Source of the DNA: Bathymodiolus brooksi
Taxonomy: Eukaryota > Mollusca > Bivalvia > Mytilida > Modiolidae
Direction: 5' to 3'
Assembly (NCBI GenBank): GCA_963680875.1
Contig: OY804577.1
Location: 105,163,906-105,227,905, forward strand
DNA length: 64,000 nucleotides
The notes beneath the pieces are model-generated. The model saw only the letters and a program-made list of their open reading frames with translations. It had not been told where the DNA came from and made no database searches. The position numbers were made by a program, and so were the translations under genes. Shown one piece after another: positions 21,431 through 35,169 of this stretch; position 1 is the stretch's first letter; each line of letters starts with the position of its first letter.

Positions 21431-21813
21431 CCGGTGCACCTGGTCCTTGCTCCCGTTTTTGGAGTCCGAGTTGCTCATGTACTTTTAGTTTTATGTGTAT
21501 TTTCTTTTATTTCATATGTGCTTCTCGTTGTATTTGTCTCCGTTTTCATTGCTTCGTCTTTGTCCCTTGACTCATGAGTTTTGGATTTCGCTTTAACCGT
21601 GGTTACCCTTGATTTTACTTTCACTTAGTAACGGAATTCATTTTTCACTTTTGTCTTGTGGAGCCACAAATTAATTTTGTTTCTGGTCATGGCTGATCTC
21701 CTGTAATAAAATTAGTTTAAGTATTATATCAGCAAATCATGTGTGAAAAACAAATATTTCAATAATTTCAAGCACAAATTTCTAGTAATTTATTGGGCAT
21801 AATCTATGGAAAA
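21431..21813. other. Spacer, nothing recognised
   Basis: T-rich stretch in the centre of the large inverted repeat, after the reverse-transcriptase remnant. Confidence 0.5.
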
Positions 21814-22266
21814 AAACGAGAACCTACACCCCGTAAGGAAGACAAAGTTAACACCCCATATACTTCACATATCATTTTCGAGACTGACGCTTTGTTCATG
21901 GTATCTTCTCTGGCGTAACTTGTAGAATTTGCTTTGTCTTATAATTTGGAAAGCTTAGGATCAGTAATTTTCTGAAGATAAGCTTTGGTTGCAAGTAATC
22001 GGCCCAAAAGGAGTGATGTTGTTAATTTTTGCATCCGGTATTAGAGTTGTGCGCGAGTGTTTGCTAAACCTACACCGTATATATCTACTTTAATCACAGC
22101 TTCATAAACCATGATGTCTTGATTCCGTGCACTAATAATTTTGATCAGACTCGGTCCCTTTATTACTACAAATGCAAATGAACTTACCATGTTCGCAAAT
22201 CAACCGCTTCGAAACGGACACCCCACGCTTCACATAGCAATCACCCCGAATGCTCCGTTGGACGCT
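21814..22266. repeat. Inner arm, right, of the large inverted repeat
   Basis: Reverse complement of 19922-20376 with scattered substitutions and small indels. Confidence 0.88.
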
Positions 22267-22437
22267 GTGATGTTGCATTACACTTTCATTAGAGTGCGTA
22301 AAACTGATTTTCGAAATAAACACATTATTAAAGAGTTCCGTGATCTATCAATTGAGTGATAAATATTATACTTACATTTCATTGGTTAATGACGAAAAGA
22401 AGGTCCGGTGTTAATCAAACTTACATTGTTTTTACTG

Positions 22438-22517
22438 GAAGGAGCCGTTGTAATAACCGAAAGTAATCGAATAACGCCGATATTTACCGAAAGGAATTGA
22501 TTTGATCCTACATCGTG
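22438..22517. repeat. Outer arm, right, of the large inverted repeat
   Basis: Reverse complement of 18186-18262. Only about 170 bp separate it from the inner arm here, against about 1.66 kb on the left. Confidence 0.85.
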
Positions 22518-22689
22518 ACATAATCAATATAACTTGACATCGTCATTCTATTCTAATATTTTTTAAATAGTTTTACAACAAGGAAACCTACGTTACTCAT
22601 ATGACGCATAACATGTTATGATTGATAACAACAAAAGAATGATTGATCGTTAAACACCAATCAATCAATCAACCTTTTGTTGTTGACAT

Positions 22690-22975
22690 TTGGTTTGATT
22701 TGATTTTGATTTTTGGTGTTTTAACGCCACTTTAAGCAATATTTCAGCTATATCATGGCGGCCAGTTTTAGTGGTGGAAGAAACCGGAGTATCCGGAGAG
22801 AACCACCGACCATGGGCAAGTAACAGCTAAACTTTATCACTTGCGGCTGCGAGTCGAGTGCCCCCTTTTTGTAATTTACAAAGCCGGGCGCGAATCCACG
22901 CCGTACTGGTGATAGGCTTGTATGAGTTGTTAGGTAATCCAACTACCTAACTCATTGAGCCACCCGGGCCCTTTT
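22690..22975 (-). mobile_element. SINE family A, near full length
   Basis: 3' domain agcaatatttcagctatatc, body acttgcggctgcgagtcgag, head ctaactcattgagccacccg. The head has an extra ctacctaac...gtagttgg segment missing from the copy at 1051. Confidence 0.88.
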
Positions 22976-23260
22976 GACATTCGGGACATTGTCATTGTAT
23001 TAGATATGATGTAACTGTTCAAAGAGAATGCCAATACGCTTCTGTTAATTAGAACAAATGGAAACAGTTGTGCGTTCGTCGTTTACTCTCGTTAGCAATA
23101 ATGTATAATGGCTTCCTTGTTTGACTAAAATCCAACAATATTGATTACTAGTAGTCATCAGGTAACTCTAAGTAGGAACTCTCCGTTTATAATGTATTAA
23201 CGGTCAATTTATTTTTCAAAACTCTTATCAGTTCATCGACCAAATTGTGGGGTTTTTGTG
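22976..23260. other. Unique flank before the 34-bp array
   Basis: No gene seen. Its last bases (tgtaaattaaatgcgac...) reappear three times inside the array. Confidence 0.5.
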
Positions 23261-26200
23261 TGTAAATTAAATGCGACAAAAATTGCAGAACAACCAAATG
23301 AATCTACGTTGTCTCGGTCCAGAACAACCAAATAACTCCACATGGTCTGGGTCCAGAACAACCAAATAACTCCACGTGATCTCCGTCTAGAACAACCAAA
23401 TAACTCCACGTGGTCTGGGTTCAGAACAACCAAATAATTCCACGTGGTCTGGGTTCAGAACAACCAAATAACTCCACTTTGTCTGGGTCCAGAACAACCA
23501 AATAACGCCACGTGGTCTGGGTTCAGAACCAAATAACTCCACTTTGTCTGGGTCCAGAACAACCAAATAACTCCACGTGGTCTGGGTCCAGAACAACCAA
23601 ATAACTCCACGTGGTCTGGGTTCAGAACAACCAAATAATTCCACGTGGTCTGGGTCCAGAACAACCAAATAACTCCACTTTGTCTGGGTTCAGAACAACA
23701 AAATAACAGCACGTGATCTGCATCTAGAACAACCAAATAACTCCACGTGGTCTGGTTCCAGAACAACCAAATAACTCCACATGATCTGGGTTCAGAACAA
23801 CCAAATAACGCCACGTGGTCTGGGTTCAGAACCAAATAACTCCACGTGGTCTGGGTCCAGAACAACCAAATAACTCCACGTGGTCTGGTTCCAGAACAAC
23901 CAAATAACTCCACATGATCTGGGTCCAGAACAACCAAATAGCAGCACGTGATCTCCTTCTAGAACAACCAAATAACTCCACGTGGTCTGGTTCCAGAACA
24001 ACCAAATAACTCCACATGATCTGGGTCCAGAACAACCAAATAACAGCACGTGATCTCTGTCTAGAACAACCAAATAACTCAACATGGTCTGGGTCCAGAA
24101 CAACCAAATTATTGCACGTGATCTGCATCTAGAACAACCAAATGACTCCACTTTGTCTGTGTTCACAACAACCAAATAACTCTACATGGTCTGGGTCCAG
24201 AATAACCAAATAACTCCACTTTGTCAGGGTCCACAACAACCAAATAACTCCACTTTGTCTGGGTCCACAACAACCAAATAACTCCACATGGTCTGGGTCC
24301 ACAACCAAATAACTCCACATGGTCTGGGTCCACAACAACCAAATAACTCCACTTTGTCTGGGTTCACAACAACCAAATAACTGCACATGGTGTGGGTCCA
24401 AAACAACCAAATAACTCCACATGGTCAGCGTCCAGAACAACCAAAAAACTCCACATGGTCTGGGTCCAGAACAACCAAATAACTCCACGTGGTCAGCGTC
24501 CAGAACAACCAAATTACTGCACGAGATCTGCGTCTAGAACAACCAAATAACTCCATATGGTCTGGGTCCAGCACAACCAAATGAATCCACGTTTTCTTGG
24601 TCAAGAACAACCAAATAATTCCACATGATCTGGGTCCAGACAACCAAATAACTCCACGTGGTCTGGGTTCAGAACAACCAAATAACTCCACGTGGTCTGT
24701 GTCCAGAACAACCAAATAATTCCACTTTGTCTGGGTCCAGAACAACCAAATAACAGCACGTGATCTCCGTCTAGAACAACCAAATAACTGCACGTGGTCT
24801 GGTTCCAGAACAACCAAATAACTCCACATGATCTGGGTCCAGAACAACAAAATAACTCCACTTTGTCTGTGTCCAGAACAACCAAATAACTCCACTTTGT
24901 CTGGGTTCAGAACAACCAAATAACTCCACTTTGTCTGGATCCAGAACAACCAAATAACAGCACGTGATCTCCGTCTAGAACAACCAAATAACTCCACGTG
25001 GTCTGGTTCCAGAACAACCAAATAACTCTACATGATCTGGGTCCAGAACAACCAAATAACTCCATTTTGTCTGGGTTCAGACAGCCAAATAATTTCACGT
25101 GGCCTGGGTTCAGAACAACCAAATAACTCCACGTGGTCTGGGTCCAGAACAACCAAATAACTCCACTTTGTCTGGGTCCAGAACAACCATATAACAGCAC
25201 GTGATCTCCGTCTAGAACAACCAAATAACTCCACGTGGTCTGGTTCCAGAACAACCAAATAAATCCACTTTGTCTGGGTCCAGAACAACCAAATAACTCC
25301 ACGTGGTCTGGGTTCAGAACAACCAAATAACTCCACTTTGTCTGGATCCAGAACAACCAAATAACAGCACTTGATCTCCGTATAGAACAACCAAATAACT
25401 GCACGTTGTCTGGTTCCAGAACAACCAAATAACTCCACGTGGTCTGGGTCCAGAACAACCAAATAACTCCACTTTGTCTGGGTTCAGAACAACCAAATAA
25501 CTCCACTTTGTCTGGATCCAGAACAACCAAATAACAGCACGTGATCTCCGTCTAGAACAACCAAATAACTCCACGTGGTATGGTTCCAGATGACAACCAA
25601 ATAACTCCACATGATCTGGGTCCAGAACAACCAAATAACTCCACTTTGTCTGGGTCCAGAACAACCAAATAACTCCACGTGGTCTGGGTTCAGAACAACC
25701 AAATAACTCCATTTTGTCTGGGTCCAGAACAACAAAATAACAGCACGTGATCTCCGTCTAGAACAACCAAATAACTCCACGTGGTCTGGTTCCAGAACAA
25801 CCAAATAACTCCACATGATCTCGGTCCAGAACAACCAAATAACAGCACGTGATCTCCGTCTAGAACAACCAAATAACTCCACGTGGTCTGGTTCCAGAAC
25901 AACCAAATAACTCCACATGATCTGGGTTCAGAACAACCAAATAACTCCACTTTGTCTGGGTTCAGAACAACCAAATAACTCCACGTGGTCTGGGTTCAGA
26001 ACAACCAAATAACTCCACTTTGTCTGGGTCCAGAACAACCAAATAACGCCACGTGGTCTGGGTTCAGAACCAAATAACTCCACTTTGTCTGGGTCCAAAA
26101 CAACCAAATAACTCCACGTGGTCTGGGTCCAGAACAACCAAATAACTCCACGTGGTCTGGGTCCAGAACAACCAAATAACTCCACTTTGTCTGGGTTCAG

Positions 26201-28083
26201 AACAACCAAATAACTCCACGTGGTCTGGGTCCAGAACAACCAAATAACTCCACTTTGTCTGGGTTCAGAACAACAAAATAACAGCACGTGATCTGCATCT
26301 AGAACAACCAAATAACTCCACGTGGTCTGGTTCCAGAACAACCAAATAAATCCACATGATCTGGGTTCAGAACAACCAAATAACAGCACGTGATCTCCAT
26401 CCAGAACAACCAAATAACTCCACGTGGTCTGGTTCCAGAACAACCAAATAACAGCACGTGATCTCCATCTAGAACAACCAAATAACAGCACGTGATCTCC
26501 GTCTAGAACAACCAAATAACTCCACGTGGTCTGGTTCTAGAACAACCAAATAACAGCACGTGATCTCCATCTAGAACAACCAAATAACTCCACGTGGTCT
26601 GGTTCCAGAACAACCAAATAACTCCACGTGGTCTGGTTCCAGAACAACCAAATAACTCCACGTGGTCTGGTTCCAGAACAACCAAATAACTCCGCATGAT
26701 CTGGGTTCAGAACAACCAAATAACTCCACTTTGTCTGGGTTCAGAACAACCAAATAACTCCACTTTGTCTGGGTCCAGAACAACCAAATAACGCCACGTG
26801 GTCTGGGTTCAGAACCAAATAACTCCACTTTGTCTGGGTCCAGAACAACCAAATAACTCCACGTGGTCTGGGTCCAGAACAACCAAATAACTCCACGTGG
26901 TCTGGGTCCAGACCAACCAAATAACTCCCCGTGGTCTGGGTTCAGAACAACCAAATAACTCCACGTGGTCTGGGTCCAGAACAACCAAATAACTCCACTT
27001 TGTCTGGGTTCAGAACAACAAAATAACAGCACGTGATCTCCATCTAGAACAACCAAATAACTCCACGTGGTCTGGTTCCAGAACAACCAAATAACTCCAC
27101 ATGATCTGGGTCCAGAACAACCAAATAACGCAACGTGGTCTGGGTTCAGAACCAAATAACTCCACTTTGTCTGGGTCCAGAATAACCAAATAACTCCACG
27201 TGGTCTGGTTCCAGAACAACCAAATAACTCCACATGATCTGGGTCCAAAACAACCAAATAACAGCACGTGATCTCCGTCTAGAACAACCAAATAACTCCA
27301 CGTGGTCTGGTTCCAGAACAACCAAATAACTCCACATGATCTGGGTCCAGAACAACCAAATAACAGCACGTGATCTCCGTCTAGAACAACCAAATAACTC
27401 AACATGGTCTGGGTCCAGAACAACCAAATTATTGCACGTGATCTGCATCTAGAACAACCAAATGACTCCACTTTGTCTGTGTTCACAACAACCAAATAAC
27501 TCTACATGGTCTGGGTCCAGAATAACCAAATAACTCCACTTTGTCTGGGTCCACAACAACCAAATAACTCCACTTTGTCTGGGTCCACAACAACCAAATA
27601 ACTCCACATGGTCTGGGTCCACAACCAAATAACTCCACATGGTCTGGGTCCACAACAACCAAATAACTCCACTTTGTCTGGGTTCACAACAACCAAATAA
27701 CTCCACATGGTCTGGGTCCAGAACAACCAAATAACTCCACTTTGTCTGGGTCCACAACAACCAAATAACTCCACATGGTCTGGGTCCACAACCAAATAAC
27801 TCCACATGGTCTGGGTCCACAACAACCAAATAACTCCACTTTGTCTGGGTTCACAACAACCAAATAACTCCACTTTGTCTGGGTCCAGAACAACCAAATA
27901 ACTGCACATGGTGTGGGTCCAGAACAACCAAATAACTCCACATGGTCAGCGTCCAGAACAACCAAAAAACTCCACATGGTCTGGGTCCAGAACAACCAAA
28001 TAACTCCACGTGGTCAGCGTCCAGAACAACCAAATTACTGCACGTGATCTGCATCTAGAACAACCAAATAACTCCATATGGTC

Positions 28084-28150
28084 TGTAAATTAAATGCGAC
28101 AAAAATTGCAGAACAACCAAATAAATCTACGTTGTCTCGGTCCAGAACAA
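28084..28150. repeat. Array leader sequence repeated inside the 34-bp array (1)
   Basis: tgtaaattaaatgcgacaaa... joined to the odd unit aaataaatctacgttgtctcgg, as at the left edge of the array (23261). Confidence 0.9.
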
Positions 28151-31100
28151 CCAAATAACTCCACATGGTCTGGGTCCAGAACAACCAAATAACTCCACGT
28201 GATCTCCGTCTAGAACAACCAAATAACTCCACGTGGTCTGGGTTCAGAACAACCAAATAATTCCACGTGGTCTGGGTTCAGAACAACCAAATAACTCCAC
28301 TTTGTCTGGGTCCAGAACAACCAAATAACGCCACGTGGTCTGGGTTCAGAACCAAATAACTCCACTTTGTCTGGGTCCAGAACAACCAAATAACTCCACG
28401 TGGTCTGGGTCCAGAACAACCAAATAACTCCACGTGGTCTGGGTTCAGAACAACCAAATAACTCCACGTGGTCTGGGTCCAGAACAACCAAATAACTCCA
28501 CTTTGTCTGGGTTCAGAACAACAAAATAACAGCACGTGATCTGCATCTAGAACAACCAAATAACTCCACGTGGTCTGGTTCCAGAACAACCAAATAACTC
28601 CACATGATCTGGGTTCAGAACAACCAAATAACGCCACGTGGTCTGGGTTCAGAACCAAATAACTCCACGTGGTCTGGGTCCAGAACAACCAAATAACTCC
28701 ACGTGGTCTGGTTCCAGAACAACCAAATAACTCCACATGATCTGGGTCCAGAACAACCAAATAGCAGCACGTGATCTCCTTCTAGAACAACCAAATAACT
28801 CCACGTGGTCTGGTTCCAGAACAACCAAATAACTCCACATGATCTGGGTCCAGAACAACCAAATAACAGCACGTGATCTCTGTCTAGAACAACCAAATAA
28901 CTCAACATGGTAATAACTCCACTTTGTCTGGGTCCACAACAACCAAATAACTCCACATGGTCTGGGTCCACAACCAAATAACTCCACATGGTCTGGGTCC
29001 ACAACAACCAAATAACTCCACTTTGTCTGGGTTCACAACAACCAAATAACTGCACATGGTGTGGGTCCAAAACAACCAAATAACTCCACATGGTCAGCGT
29101 CCAGAACAACCAAAAAACTCCACATGGTCTGGGTCCAGAACAACCAAATAACTCCACGTGGTCAGCGTCCAGAACAACCAAATTACTGCACGAGATCTGC
29201 GTCTAGAACAACCAAATAACTCCATATGGTCTGGGTCCAGCACAACCAAATGACTCCACGTTTTCTTGGTCCAGAACAACCAAATAATTCCACATGATCT
29301 GGGTCCAGACAACCAAATAACTCCACGTGGTCTGGGTTCAGAACAACCAAATAACTCCACGTGGTCTGGGTCCAGAACAACCAAATAATTCCACTTTGTC
29401 TGGGTCCAGAACAACCAAATAACAGCACGTGATCTCCGTCTAGAACAACCAAATAACTGCACGTGGTCTGGTTCCAGAACAACCAAATAACTCCACATGA
29501 TCTGGGTCCAGAACAACAAAATAACTCCACTTTGTCTGTGTCCAGAACAACCAAATAACTCCACTTTGTCTGGGTTCAGAACAACCAAATAACTCCACTT
29601 TGTCTGGATCCAGAACAACCAAATAACAGCACGTGATCTCCGTCTAGAACAACCAAATAACTCCACGTGGTCTGGTTCCAGAACAACCAAATAACTCCAC
29701 ATGATCTGGGTCCAGAACAACCAAATAACTCCACATGCTCTGGGTTCAGAACAACCAAATAACTCCACTTTGTCTGGATCCAGAACAACCAAATAACAGC
29801 ACGTGATCTCCGTCCAGAACAACCAAATAACTCCACGTGGTCTGTGTTCAGAACAACCAAATAACTCCACGTGGTCTAGGTCCAGAACAACCAAATAACT
29901 CCACTTTGTCTGGGTCCAGAACAACCAAATAACAGCACGTGATCTCCGTCTAGAACAACCAAATAACTCCACGTGGTCTGGTTCCAGAACAACCAAATAA
30001 ATCCACATGATCTGGGTCCAGAACAACCAAATAACAGCACGTGATCTCCGTCTAGAACAACCAAATAACTCCACGTGGTCTGGGTCCAGAACAACCAAAT
30101 AACTCCACTTTGTCTGGGTCCAGAACAACCAAATAACAGCACGTGATCTCCGTCTAGAACAACCAAATAACTCCACGTGGTCTGGTTCCAGAACAACCAA
30201 ATAACTCCACGTGGTCTGGTTCCAGAATAACCAAATAACTCCACATGATCTGGGTTCAGAACAACCAAATAACTCCACTTTGTCTGGGTTCAGAACAACC
30301 AAATAACTCCACGTGGTCTGGGTTCAAAACAACCAAATAACTCCACTTTGTCTGAGTCCAGAACAACCAAATAACGCCACGTGGTCTGGGTTCAAAACCA
30401 AATAACTCCACGTTGTCTGGGTCCAGAACAACCAAATAACTCCACGTGGTCTGGGTCCACAACAACCAAATAACTCCACTTTGTCTGGGTCCAGAATAAC
30501 CAAATAACTCCACGTGGTCTGGGTTCAGAACAACCAAATAACTCCACGTGGTCTGGGTCCAGAACAACCAAATAACTCCACTTTGTCTGGGTCCAGTACA
30601 ACAAAATAACAGCACGTGATCTGCATCTAGAACAACCAAATAACTCCATGTGGTCTGGTTCAAGAACAACCAAATAACTCCACTTTGTCTGGGTCCAGTA
30701 CAACAAAATAACAGCACGTGATCTGCATCTAGAACAACCAAATAACTCCACGTGGTCTGGGTTCAGAACAACCAAATAACTCCACGTGGTCTGGTTCCAG
30801 AACAACCAAATAACTCCACATGATCTGGGTCCAGAACAACCAAATAACAGCACGTGATCTCCGTCTAGAACAACCAAATAACTCCACGTGGTCTGGTTCC
30901 AGAACAACCAAATAACTCCACGTGGTCTGGTTCCAGAATAACCAAATAACTCCACATGATCTGGGTTCAGAACAACCAAATAACTCCACTTTGTCTGGGT
31001 TCAGAACAACCAAATAACTCCACGTGGTCTGGGTCCAGTACAACAAAATAACAGCACGTGATCTGCATCTAGAACAAGCAAATAACTCCACGTGGTCTGG

Positions 31101-34100
31101 TTCAAGAACAACCAAATAACTCCACTTTGTCTGGGTCCAGTACAACAAAATAACAGCACGTGATCTGCATCTAGAACAACCAAATAACTCCACGTGGTCT
31201 GGGTTCAGAACAACCAAATAACTCCACGTGGTCTGGTTCCAGAACAACCAAATAACTCCACATGATCTGGGTCCAGAACAACCAAATAACAGCACGTGAT
31301 CTCCGTCTAGAACAACCAAATAACTCCACGTGGTCTGGTTCAAGAACAACCAAATAACTCCACATGATCTGGGTTCAGAACAACCAAATAACTCCACGTG
31401 GTCTGGGTCCAGAACAACCAAATAACTCCACGTGGTCTGGGTTCAGAACAACCAAATAACTCCACGTGGTCTGGGTTCAGAACAACCAAATAACTCCACT
31501 TTGTCTGGGTCCAGAACAACCAAATAACGCCACGTGGTCTGGGTTCAGAACCAAATAACTCCACTTTGTCTGGGTCCAGAACAACCAAATAACTCCACGT
31601 GGTCTGGGTCCAGAACAACCAAATAACTCCACGTGGTCTGGGTCCAGAACAACCAAATAACTCCACGTGGTCTGGGTTCAGAACAACCAAATAACTCCAC
31701 GTGGTCTGGGTCCAGAACAACCAAATAACTCCACTTTGTCTGGGTTCAGAACAACAAAATAACAGCACGTGATCTGCATCTAGAACAACCAAATAACTCC
31801 ACGTGGTCTGGGTTCAGAACAACCAAATAACTCCACGTGGTCTGGGTCCAGAACAACCAAATAACTCCACTTTGTCTGGGTCCAGTACAACAAAATAACA
31901 GCACGTGATCTGCATCTAGAACAACCAAATAACTCCACGTGGTCTGGTTCAAGAACAACCAAATAACTCCACTTTGTCTGGGTCCAGTACAACAAAATAA
32001 CAGCACGTGATCTGCATCTAGAACAACCAAATAACTCCACGTGGTCTGGGTTCAGAACAACCAAATAACTCCACGTGGTCTGGTTCCAGAACAACCAAAT
32101 AACTCCACATGATCTGGGTCCAGAACAACCAAATAACAGCACGTGATCTCCGTCTAGAACAACCAAATAACTCCACGTGGTCTGGTTCAAGAACAACCAA
32201 ATAACTCCACATGATCTGGGTTCAGAACAACCTAATAACTCCACGTGGTCTGGGTCCAGAACAACCAAATAACTCCACGTGGTCTGGGTTCAGAACAACC
32301 AAATAACTCCACGTGGTCTGGGTTCAGAACAACCAAATAACTCCACTTTGTCTGGGTCCAGAACAACCAAATAACGCCACGTGGTCTGGGTTCAGAACCA
32401 AATAACTCCACTTTGTCTGGGTCCAGAACAACCAAATAACTCCACGTGGTCTGGGTCCAGAACAACCAAATAACTCCACGTGGTCTGGGTCCAGAACAAC
32501 CAAATAACTCCACGTGGTCTGGGTTCAGAACAACCAAATAACTCCACGTGGTCTGGGTCCAGAACAACCAAATAACTCCACTTTGTCTGGGTTCAGAACA
32601 AAAAATAACAGCACGTGATCTGCATCTAGAACAACCAAATAACTCCACGTGGTCTGGTTCCAGAACAACCAAATAACTCCACATGATCTGGGTTCAGAAC
32701 AACCAAATAACAGCACGTGATCTCCATCTAGAACAACCAAATAACTCCACGTGGTCTGGTTCCAGAACAACCAAATAACTCCACGTGGTCTGGTTCCAGA
32801 ACAACCAAATAACAGCACGTGATCTCCATCTAGAACAACCAAATAACAGCACGTGATCTCCGTCTAGAACAACCAAATAACTCTACGTGGTCTGGTTCTA
32901 GAACAACCAAATAACAGCACGTGATCTCCATCTAGAACAACCAAATAACTCCACGTGGTCTGGTTCCAGAACAACCAAATAACTCCACGTGGTCTGGTTC
33001 CAGAACAACCAAATAACTCCACATGATCTGGGTTCAGAACAACCAAATAACTCCACTTTGTCTGGGTTCAGAACAACCAAATAACTCCACGTGGTCTGGG
33101 TTCAGAACAACCAAATAACTCCACTTTGTCTGGGTCCAGAACAACCAAATAACGCCACGTGATCTGGGTTCAGAACCAAATAACTCCACTTTGTCTGGGT
33201 CCAGAACAACCAAATAACTCCACGTGGTCTGGGTCCAGAACAACCAAATAACTCCACGTGGTCTGGGTCCAGAACAACCAAATAACTCCCCGTGGTCTGG
33301 GTTCAGAACAACCAAATAACTCCACGTGGTCTGGGTCCAGAACAACCAAATAACTCCACATGACCTGGGTCCAGAACAACCAAATAACGCAACGTGGTCT
33401 CGGTTCAGAACCAAATAACTCCACTTTGTCTGGGTCCAGAATAACCAAATAACTCCACGTGGTCTGGTTCCAGAACAACCAAATAACTCCACATGATCTG
33501 GGTCCAGAACAACCAAATAACAGCACGTGATCTCCGTCTAGAACAACCAAATAACTCCACGTGGTCTGGTTCCAGAACAACCAAATAACTCCACATGATC
33601 TGGGTCCAGAACAACCAAATAACAGCACGTGATCTCCGTCTAGAACAACCAAATAACTCAACATGGTCTGGGTCCAGAACAACCAAATTATTGCACGTGA
33701 TCTGCACTAGAACAACCAAATGACTCCACTTTGTCTGTGTTCACAACAACCAAATAACTCTACATGGTCTGGGTCCAGAATAACCAAATAACTCCACTTT
33801 GTCTGGGTCCACAACAACCAAATAACTCCACTTTGTCTGGGTCCACAACAACCAAATAACTCCACATGGTCTGGGTCCACAACCAAATAACTCCACATGG
33901 TCTGGGTCCACAACAACCAAATAACTCCACTTTGTCTGGGTTCACAACAACCAAATAACTCCACATGGTCTGGGTCCAGAACAACCAAATAACTCCACTT
34001 TGTCTGGGTCCACAACAACCAAATAACTCCACATGGTCTGGGTCCACAACCAAATAACTCCACATGGTCTGGGTCCACAACAACCAAATAACTCCACTTT

Positions 34101-34341
34101 GTCTGGGTTCACAACAACCAAATAACTCCACTTTGTCTGGGTCCAGAACAACCAAATAACTGCACATGGTGTGAGTCCAGAACAACCAAATAACTCCACA
34201 TGGTCAGCGTCCAGAACAACCAAAAAACTCCACATGGTCTGGGTCCAGAACAACCAAATAACTCCACGTGGTCAGCGTCCAGAACAACCAAATTACTGCA
34301 CGTGATCTGCGTCTAGAACAACCAAATAACTCCATATGGTC

Positions 34342-34408
34342 TGTAAATTAAATGCGACAAAAATTGCAGAACAACCAAATAAATCTACGTTGTCTCGGTC
34401 CAGAACAA
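34342..34408. repeat. Array leader sequence repeated inside the 34-bp array (2)
   Basis: Same leader and same left junction (ccatatggtctgtaaat) as at 28084. Confidence 0.9.
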
Positions 34409-35102
34409 CCAAATAACTCCACATGGTCTGGGTCCAGAACAACCAAATAACTCCACGTGATCTCCGTCTAGAACAACCAAATAACTCCACGTGGTCTGGG
34501 TTCAGAACAACCAAATAATTCCACGTGGTCTGGGTTCAGAACAACCAAATAACTCCACTTTGTCTGGGTCCAGAACAACCAAATAACGCCACGTGGTCTG
34601 GGTTCAGAACCAAATAACTCCACTTTGTCTGGGTCCAGAACAACCAAATAACTCCACGTGGTCTGGGTCCAGAACAACCAAATAACTCCACGTGGTCTGG
34701 GTCCAGAACAACCAAATAACTCCACTTTGTCTGGGTCCAGAACAACCAAATAACTCCACTTTGTCTGGGTCCACAACAACCAAATAACTCCACATGGTCT
34801 GGGTCCACAACCAAATAACTCCACATGGTCTGGGTCCACAACAACCAAATAACTCCACTTTGTCTGGGTTCACAACAACCAAATAACTCCACTTTGTCTG
34901 GGTCCAGAACAACCAAATAACTGCACATGGTGTGAGTCCAGAACAACCAAATAACTCCACATGGTCAGCGTCCAGAACAACCAAAAAACTCCACATGGTC
35001 TGGGTCCAGAACAACCAAATAACTCCACGTGGTCAGCGTCCAGAACAACCAAATTACTGCACGTGATCTGCGTCTAGAACAACCAAATAACTCCATATGG
35101 TC

Positions 35103-35169
35103 TGTAAATTAAATGCGACAAAAATTGCAGGACAACCAAATAAATCTACGTTGTCTCGGTCCAGAACAA
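35103..35169. repeat. Array leader sequence repeated inside the 34-bp array (3)
   Basis: Same leader and junction, 761 bp after the previous one; a recent short duplication. Confidence 0.9.

Noticed and set aside
21286..21570. 94-codon plus ORF
   Set aside because: Overlaps the decayed RT region in another frame; composition is not protein-like.
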